Source: RGIG1666 sp045595745
Lineage (GTDB): Bacteria > Bacillota > Clostridia > UBA1381 > UBA9506
Assembly (NCBI GenBank): GCA_045595745.1
Contig: JAZOBB010000014.1
Span: forward strand, 1 to 11,287
DNA length: 11,287 nucleotides
Reading direction: 5' to 3'
Shown here: piece by piece, positions 6,940-11,287 of the stretch
How positions within the stretch are numbered: position 1 is the stretch's first letter
How the letters are laid out: every line of letters starts with the position of its first letter
Notes under the pieces: generated by a model
Database searches by the model: none
Told to the model about the DNA's origin: nothing
What the model saw: only the letters and a program-made list of their open reading frames with translations
Translations under genes and position numbers: made by a program

Positions 6940-8871
6940 TTACTTATAAATTACGATGCTCTTAAAGTCATCAGCCTTTAAGCTTGCACCGCCGATAAGA
7001 CCGCCGTCGATGTCAGCCTCTGCAAACAGCTCTGCAGCATTTGCAGCCTTAACACTTCCGCCGTACTGGATTGTGATTGCATCGGCAACTTCTGCATCAT
7101 AAATTTCTCTTACGCAGTCGCGAATAGCCTTACATACCTCTTCAGCCTGTGCGGTTGTAGCAGTTTTACCTGTTCCGATTGCCCAAACCGGCTCGTATGC
7201 GATAATAGCTTTTTTAGCCTGGTCTTTTGTAACATCTTTTAAAGCAATCTTTGTCTGCATACGAACGAGGTCATTTGTTATACCCTGTTCTCTCTGCTCT
7301 AAGCTTTCGCCTACGCAGATAATCGGAATAAGACCCTTTTCGTAAGCTTTGATTACCTTTTTATTTACAGTTTCGTCAGTTTCTGCAAAGTACTGACGGC
7401 GTTCTGAATGTCCTAAGATTACATATTCAACACCTAAGTCTAAGAGCATATCTGCGCTGATTTCGCCGGTGAATGCGCCGCTGTCTTCAAAGTACATATT
7501 CTGAGCACCAACATGGATGTTTGTGCCTTTTGCCGCCTCAACTGCAGCAGCCAAGCATACAGCAGTCGGACATACAACAACGGTATCTTCAGCATCTTTA
7601 ACAAGCGGAATAAGCTCAGCGATTAAAGCCTTTGTTTCGCTAGGAGTTTTGTTCATTTTCCAGTTACCAGCGATAACCTTTTTACGGCTGTTTGTCATAA
7701 GACAAGCAATACCAGGAAGCTCAATACCCTCTAAGAACTCTAAGGATGCACCGCCACCTGTTGAAATGTGAGTCATTTTATCGCCAAAGCCCAAGGTTTC
7801 AACAGCAGCTGCACTGTCACCGCCACCGATGATGGTAACTGCGTCAGCCTCGGCAACGGCTTTTGCAACCTCGATAGTTCCGTTTGCAAAACTGCTCATT
7901 TCGAAAACGCCCATAGGTCCGTTCCAGATAACAGTTTTAGCATTTTTAATTTCGTCTGTAAAGGTTTTAACGGTTGCAGGTCCGATATCTAAGCCCTGCC
8001 ATCCGTCAGGAATCTCGCCAGTTGCGCAAACCTTTGTATTTGCATCGTTTGAGAATGCATCAGCAATTATATTGTCTGTCGGAAGAAGAATTTTAACTCC
8101 CTTTTCTTTAGCTAATGCCATAACCTCTTTTGTGTATTCAAGTCTTTCATCATCGCATAAAGAATCGCCGATTTTGCCACCCTCTGCCTTGCTGAAGGTA
8201 TAAGCCATACCGCCGCCGATGATGATAGTATCTACTTTATTTAAAAGATTATTAATTACACCGATTTTATCTTTAACCTTAGCACCGCCTAAAATTGCAA
8301 CGAACGGACGCTGTGCATTTTCTAATGCTCCGCCCATAACTTCGATTTCCTTTTTAATAAGGTAACCTGCAACAGCGGGCAAGTAGTCAGCAACACCAGC
8401 GGTTGAAGAATGTGCACGGTGAGCTGTTCCGAATGCATCGTTTACAAAAACTTCTGCTAATGCAGCAAGCTTTTTAGAAAATTCGGGGTCATTTTTAGTT
8501 TCTTCTGCATGGAAACGAACATTCTCGAGCATTACAACATCGCCGTCTGCCATAGCTGAAGTAGCTTTAACTGCGCTTTCGCCGATAACATCGTCAGCCA
8601 TTACAACTTCTTTGCCTAAAAGCTCAGAAAGTCTTTTTGCAACGGGACGAAGGCTGTATTTCATATTGAACTCGCCCTTAGGACGACCCATGTGTGAACA
8701 AAGGATAACCTTTGCACCCTGCTCCATTAAATATTTGATGGTCGGAAGAGCACCGTTGATTCTGTTTTCGTTGGTGATGTTTCCTGCATCATCCATAGGA
8801 ACGTTGAAATCGCATCTTACAAGAACTTTTTTTCCTTTTACTGCGATATCCTCTACTGTTTTCTGTCTCAT
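6940..8871 (-). CDS. pgk-tpiA: Bifunctional phosphoglycerate kinase / triosephosphate isomerase fusion
   Basis: A single 643-residue frame carrying two glycolytic enzymes. Residues 1-391 are phosphoglycerate kinase: VLVRCDFNVP, HMGRPKG (60-66), ENVRF, NDAFGTAHRAHSS, ILGGAKVKDKI, the WNGPMGVFE hinge and the nucleotide loop GGGDSAAA (349-356). Residues 392-643 are triosephosphate isomerase: AGNWKMN with N403 and K405, GHSERR with catalytic H488, AYEPVWAIGTGKTA with catalytic E560, and the phosphate loop QYGGSV and GLIGGAS. Each part is full length and has its catalytic residues; PGK normally ends near LEFLEGxxLPG, so the linker is almost nil. M392 (ATG at 7696-7698) is the likely old tpiA start, but no ribosome site precedes it. 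I start the protein at ATG 8869-8871, with GAGGTG at the right distance, not at the in-frame GTG at 8907. First gene of the operon. Such fusions are known in Thermotoga. Confidence 0.96.
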   Translation of the reverse strand: MRQKTVEDIAVKGKKVLVRCDFNVPMDDAGNITNENRINGALPTIKYLMEQGAKVILCSHMGRPKGEFNMKYSLRPVAKRLSELLGKEVVMADDVIGESAVKATSAMADGDVVMLENVRFHAEETKNDPEFSKKLAALAEVFVNDAFGTAHRAHSSTAGVADYLPAVAGYLIKKEIEVMGGALENAQRPFVAILGGAKVKDKIGVINNLLNKVDTIIIGGGMAYTFSKAEGGKIGDSLCDDERLEYTKEVMALAKEKGVKILLPTDNIIADAFSNDANTKVCATGEIPDGWQGLDIGPATVKTFTDEIKNAKTVIWNGPMGVFEMSSFANGTIEVAKAVAEADAVTIIGGGDSAAAVETLGFGDKMTHISTGGGASLEFLEGIELPGIACLMTNSRKKVIAGNWKMNKTPSETKALIAELIPLVKDAEDTVVVCPTAVCLAAAVEAAKGTNIHVGAQNMYFEDSGAFTGEISADMLLDLGVEYVILGHSERRQYFAETDETVNKKVIKAYEKGLIPIICVGESLEQREQGITNDLVRMQTKIALKDVTKDQAKKAIIAYEPVWAIGTGKTATTAQAEEVCKAIRDCVREIYDAEVADAITIQYGGSVKAANAAELFAEADIDGGLIGGASLKADDFKSIVIYK

Positions 8872-8923
8872 CAAATTCACCTCATATAGTATATTTTTCA
8901 AATTCACTCAATTCGCCTATTTT

Positions 8924-8952
8924 ATTTTATATTATTTTGCGCAAAGTTTCAA
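8924..8952 (-). promoter_or_regulatory. Probable promoter of the pgk-tpiA-gpmI-eno operon
   Basis: On the minus strand TTGAAA (8947-8952), a 17-bp spacer and TAAAAT (8924-8929), giving a leader of about 45 bases before the pgk ATG. TTTGCGCAAA within the spacer is a perfect 10-bp palindrome (8938-8947 on the plus strand), so a repressor site is conceivable. The flanking DNA is very A/T-rich, so other -10-like sites exist. Confidence 0.65.
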
Positions 8953-9053
8953 GAGTAAGTTTGATAAATTTTTCTCAAAATGTAAAAATTTTTTAAAAAT
9001 ATTTTATATAATTTATACCAAAAACTATTTTTTATTAAAAATTTTGGAATAAT

Positions 9054-9146
9054 TCATTCTTTATACATATTTTCGTCACAATTATCGTGTACAATAAAAC
9101 TGTCGAAATCTTTTTCGATAGAGAGAGCTATTTCTCTAATTTTCAT
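9054..9146 (-). CDS. Possible 30-residue small ORF, function unknown
   Basis: ATG at 9144-9146 opens a frame of 30 codons ending in TGA at 9054-9056. It starts MKIREIALSIEKDFDSF, has one cysteine (C23) and is acidic towards its end. GGGGGA lies about 6 bases before the ATG, a passable but not ideal ribosome site, directly behind the hairpin at 9158-9187. I recognise no family. It could be a real small protein, a leader peptide, the remnant 5' end of a lost gene, or chance. Coding status is uncertain. Confidence 0.3.
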   Translation of the reverse strand: MKIREIALSIEKDFDSFIVHDNCDENMYKE

Positions 9147-9157
9147 AATAATCCCCC

Positions 9158-9187
9158 GAGGGGCTGTAGAGACATCTACAGCCCCTC
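9158..9187 (+). terminator. Strong GC-rich hairpin, terminator-like on the plus strand
   Basis: Perfect 13-bp arms GAGGGGCTGTAGA (9158-9170) and TCTACAGCCCCTC (9175-9187) with a GACA loop. On the plus strand ACCCTTTTTA follows, a terminator-like tail, yet no plus-strand gene lies upstream. On the minus strand GGGGGATTATT follows instead of a T-run. It may be a second barrier after the surface-protein gene, or a leader structure for the small ORF. Confidence 0.6.
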
Positions 9188-9196
9188 ACCCTTTTT

Positions 9197-9238
9197 ATTA
9201 CAAAAAGACCGAACTTAAACGTTCGGTCTTTTTGTAAT
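9197..9238 (-). terminator. Rho-independent terminator of the surface-protein gene
   Basis: Perfect 18-bp arms ATTACAAAAAGACCGAAC (9197-9214) and complement (9221-9238) with a 6-base loop. The GACCGAAC core is followed by TTTTT on either strand, so it can stop transcription both ways. It begins 7 bp after the stop codon at 9246. Confidence 0.92.
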
Positions 9239-9245
9239 TTTAAAC

Positions 9246-11287
9246 TTATTCAACATTTCCTTCAGCAAAATCAGCAAGCGGATTTAATTCACTTAGTCCA
9301 CTCCATACAAATGCCTTATATTTTGTTGCCGTTTCGTTTAATGTAATGGTACTCTCAATATAGTGTTCCTTCTGCTCGGTTATATCCTCACAAACCATGT
9401 CAACTAATTTTTTATCATTATAAAAAGCGATAATAGCTTTTCCTGTGATTGCTTCTTGCGCCTCAACGTTTAAGCTGTAAAAATACTCATTTCCGTCTTT
9501 GAATATTTCAAGAGGAACTATTCTGATATCTGCGCTGTCTGAAACCTTATAGATTTCTATGTCGCTATACTCGTCCTTGTCTTGTTGCTTGGCGATTGCC
9601 TTAATAACTGTCCCATTCTCAACTTCAAACGGTGCGGTATATAAAATGCCGTTGTTTTCAGTCGGATTTGTTGTGTCAATGGTGTATCTTATAGTGTCGG
9701 TGCTGTTTGGCGCAGTAATTGTTGCCACGTTGCCCGATACAGTGATTGTCGGCTTATCAGACTTGGTCTGACGATATATGGTAATTGAGTATATTCTTTC
9801 GTGCTCCTCGTCCTGTGAGGTAACCTTTATATATCTTGTTACTGTTCTGCCTGCATTAAGAGACACCGTTTTATCTATTTCTACATTTGATGATTCTGTG
9901 CGATAAAGGCCCCATTTAGCATCAGGACTTACCTTAACATCTATAGTTATGCTTTCGTATTTGTTTGTAACCGCAAGGTCTGATATTTCACCAATACCAC
10001 TTTCCTCTGCCGCATGAGTAATTTTTCCGCCCGGCGGCGTAATCGTCTCGATTACATAGCAATCACTAGAGAGTGTTTTGCCTGTAGTTTCTTTAACAAC
10101 ACTGCTCTCGATTTTTATTTCGTCATAAACAGCAACAATTTTTAAATAATATTCCGTTTCCTCGCTAAGACCCGATGCTAAAATTGTATTGGTATCAGAA
10201 AAATATTTCGCCGACATAGAAACCATATCATCCTGTGTTATTCCATAATACAGATAAAAAGACGGATTACCCTTAATCTCAGTTTCAACCTGCATAGTCA
10301 GACTACCGCCGATTGTCTGAACAACCGTAAGCTTGCCTAAGGTTTCGGGAATATCGCGGTTTATGTTAAGAGTATAAATTTTTTCGCCTCCGCTTTCTGC
10401 AATTACCTTAACATAACCGATATTTTCACCTTTCTTAAGCGAAAACGCAGTTCCCTCGTTAATACATTCGTATTCGGAATACAATTTATATGCCGCATTT
10501 TCAGAAACCGTAACCTGAGGAATAAAAATTCTGCCGTAATATTTTCCGTTTATTAAATTTCCCTCGACTGTCATTTCTTCTAAGTTATTAACCGAAAGCT
10601 CTGTAAGGTCACAAAGCTTGGTTACTGTAACAGTAACATCCTTTGTTATGCTCTCGCCTGTCCATACTGCTCCATCTGCGGTGAAGGTATAAATGTAATT
10701 TTCAGGCGGCTCAGGAAGAGTTACACTGCTAAGATATGCAGCCTTTTCAGTACCAACATAATCACCCTTATATGTTACTGTGTAAATTATAGGCGATTTT
10801 GTTACCGTTACTGTTACATCTTCTGTTATGCTCTCGCCTGTCCATTCTTTGCCAACAACAAAATATTCGTAAATATAACCCTCAGGTGCTGTTAAAAGCT
10901 TTGCCGACCTTGATGCTAAAATATATTCTTTTGAAACCTCTTCGCCATCTAATATATAGGTAATTATGTAATCATACCGTATTACTTCAGTAGAGCTGTC
11001 AAAGCTATAACTCCACGTTGCTGAAGCAGGCTTATAAACCGTCTTTAAGCTATCACAACCATAAAATGCACGCTCGCCAATTGATGTTACACTGTCGGAT
11101 ATGGTTATGCTTGTTAAACTGGAGCAATTACGAAATGCATACCGGCCAATTGATGTTACACTGTCGGGTATGGTTATGCTTGTTAAACTGGAGCAATCTT
11201 CAAATGCATACCTGTCAATTGATGTTACACTGTTGGGGATTGAGTATTGATTGGCCGCCTTGCCAACCGGATATTTTATAAGTGTGT
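9246..11287 (-). CDS. Secreted/surface multidomain protein with BspA-type leucine-rich repeats (N-terminus outside window)
   Basis: The frame is open from the window's right edge to a TAA at 9246, giving 679 visible residues; the true start and any signal peptide lie beyond the edge. The ATG at 10572-10574 is internal, since the frame continues without a stop above it. Modules in order: residues 15-85, three BspA-like repeats (SVTSIGxxAFxxCSSLTSI-type, period 23); 104-223, two 60-residue beta repeats each with WTGESIT(E/K)DVTVTVTK; about 238-311, a cadherin-like beta sandwich ending GEKIYTLNINR; about 316-403, an Fn3-like module (SGLSEETEYYLKIVAV); about 427-506, a second cadherin-like sandwich ending ERIYSITIYR; about 508-583, a chitobiase C-terminal-like module (RYTIDTTNPT); and about 585-679, a beta-rich end with KAFVWSGLSELNPLA, as in many clostridial exoproteins. 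No LPXTG or SLH anchor is seen at this end. Likely extracellular, for adhesion or carbohydrate contact; the role is inferred. Confidence 0.85.
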   Translation of the reverse strand, partial: TLIKYPVGKAANQYSIPNSVTSIDRYAFEDCSSLTSITIPDSVTSIGRYAFRNCSSLTSITISDSVTSIGERAFYGCDSLKTVYKPASATWSYSFDSSTEVIRYDYIITYILDGEEVSKEYILASRSAKLLTAPEGYIYEYFVVGKEWTGESITEDVTVTVTKSPIIYTVTYKGDYVGTEKAAYLSSVTLPEPPENYIYTFTADGAVWTGESITKDVTVTVTKLCDLTELSVNNLEEMTVEGNLINGKYYGRIFIPQVTVSENAAYKLYSEYECINEGTAFSLKKGENIGYVKVIAESGGEKIYTLNINRDIPETLGKLTVVQTIGGSLTMQVETEIKGNPSFYLYYGITQDDMVSMSAKYFSDTNTILASGLSEETEYYLKIVAVYDEIKIESSVVKETTGKTLSSDCYVIETITPPGGKITHAAEESGIGEISDLAVTNKYESITIDVKVSPDAKWGLYRTESSNVEIDKTVSLNAGRTVTRYIKVTSQDEEHERIYSITIYRQTKSDKPTITVSGNVATITAPNSTDTIRYTIDTTNPTENNGILYTAPFEVENGTVIKAIAKQQDKDEYSDIEIYKVSDSADIRIVPLEIFKDGNEYFYSLNVEAQEAITGKAIIAFYNDKKLVDMVCEDITEQKEHYIESTITLNETATKYKAFVWSGLSELNPLADFAEGNVE
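10621..10980 (-). repeat. Two 180-bp coding repeats (60-residue beta modules)
   Basis: Bases near 10621-10680 and 10801-10860 align without gaps, including the shared stretch TGTTATGCTCTCGCCTGTCC, with a period of exactly 180 bp. They encode the two WTGESIT...DVTVTVTK units. The ends of each unit are more conserved than the middles. Confidence 0.75.
11064..11237 (-). repeat. Tandem 69-bp repeats encoding leucine-rich repeats
   Basis: AAATGCA starts at 11064, 11133 and 11202, and AATTGATGTTACACTG starts at 11079, 11148 and 11217: an exact 69-bp (23-residue) period. The copies are nearly identical at the DNA level, including silent positions. A weaker fourth copy extends below 11064. The array may continue past the window edge. 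Confidence 0.88.

Noticed and set aside
7690..7710. Separate tpiA gene or programmed frameshift at the PGK-TIM junction
   Set aside because: The frame is continuous with no stop, and I see neither a Shine-Dalgarno sequence before M392 nor a slippery site that would be needed.
8872..8907. 12-residue N-terminal extension of pgk from GTG 8907
   Set aside because: It lacks a ribosome site, while ATG 8869-8871 has GAGGTG at good spacing and matches the usual PGK start.
8612..9052. Plus-strand 146-codon frame
   Set aside because: It runs antisense over the 5' part of pgk and the AT-rich promoter region, giving low-complexity F/K/I-rich sequence without a ribosome site.
9005..9060. Additional -10-like boxes and a weak CCAAAA/TTTTGG hairpin upstream of pgk
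   Set aside because: The DNA is almost pure A/T. TATA-like hexamers are expected by chance, no matching -35 was found, and the stem is only 6 bp with a long loop.
10572..10574. ATG as start of the surface-protein gene
   Set aside because: The same frame stays open for another 237 codons to the window edge and encodes clear leucine-rich repeats, so this is an internal methionine.
11064..11237. CRISPR-like array
   Set aside because: Repeats are contiguous, 69 bp long and in frame within a coding sequence, with no unique spacers.
11018..11281. Plus-strand 87-codon frame with internal repeats
   Set aside because: It is the complement of the leucine-rich repeat array. The repetitiveness comes from the 69-bp units on the minus strand, and there is no ribosome site.

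Overview
The window looks like chromosome from a low-GC Gram-positive bacterium of the Clostridia type, probably an anaerobe. The signs are AT-rich intergenic DNA, strong AGGAG-type ribosome sites, TTGACA/TAAAAT promoters, an AbrB-type regulator with a clostridial C-terminal zinc ribbon, and a BspA-like leucine-rich-repeat surface protein. Species cannot be named from the sequence alone. Every substantial gene except an IS remnant is on the minus strand, so the region reads from right to left.

Layout from right to left. At 9246-11287 lies the 3' part of a large secreted or surface protein: BspA-type leucine-rich repeats, two 60-residue beta repeats, cadherin-like, Fn3-like and chitobiase-C-like modules. 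It ends at a perfect-stem terminator (9197-9238). A second hairpin (9158-9187) and a possible 30-codon ORF follow. A sigma-A-like promoter (8924-8952) then drives a glycolytic operon: a fused pgk-tpiA gene (6940-8871), gpmI (5400-6926) and eno (4033-5349), ending at a terminator at 3969-4010. Together these carry triose-phosphate isomerisation and the conversion of 1,3-bisphosphoglycerate to phosphoenolpyruvate. A gapA gene, often first in such operons, is not present in the window.

The -35 box of the next unit starts at the edge of the eno terminator. That unit encodes a sugar-phosphate isomerase/epimerase-like TIM-barrel protein (3082-3903). Then come abrB (2672-2911, TTG start) with its own consensus promoter and an 18-bp-stem terminator, a highly structured 130-bp intergenic element with two candidate promoters (2400-2552), and a 696-residue cytoplasmic GH20-like putative glycoside hydrolase (258-2348). 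The left edge holds the 3' end of an IS3-family element (1-230), facing the hydrolase gene and ending 27 bp from its stop codon.

The most notable points are the in-frame PGK-TIM fusion with no visible internal start signals, the palindrome-rich element at 2413-2532, and the TTG start of abrB. I see no convincing undescribed multi-gene system. The best candidate for something new is the structured intergenic element, which needs a genome-wide search.
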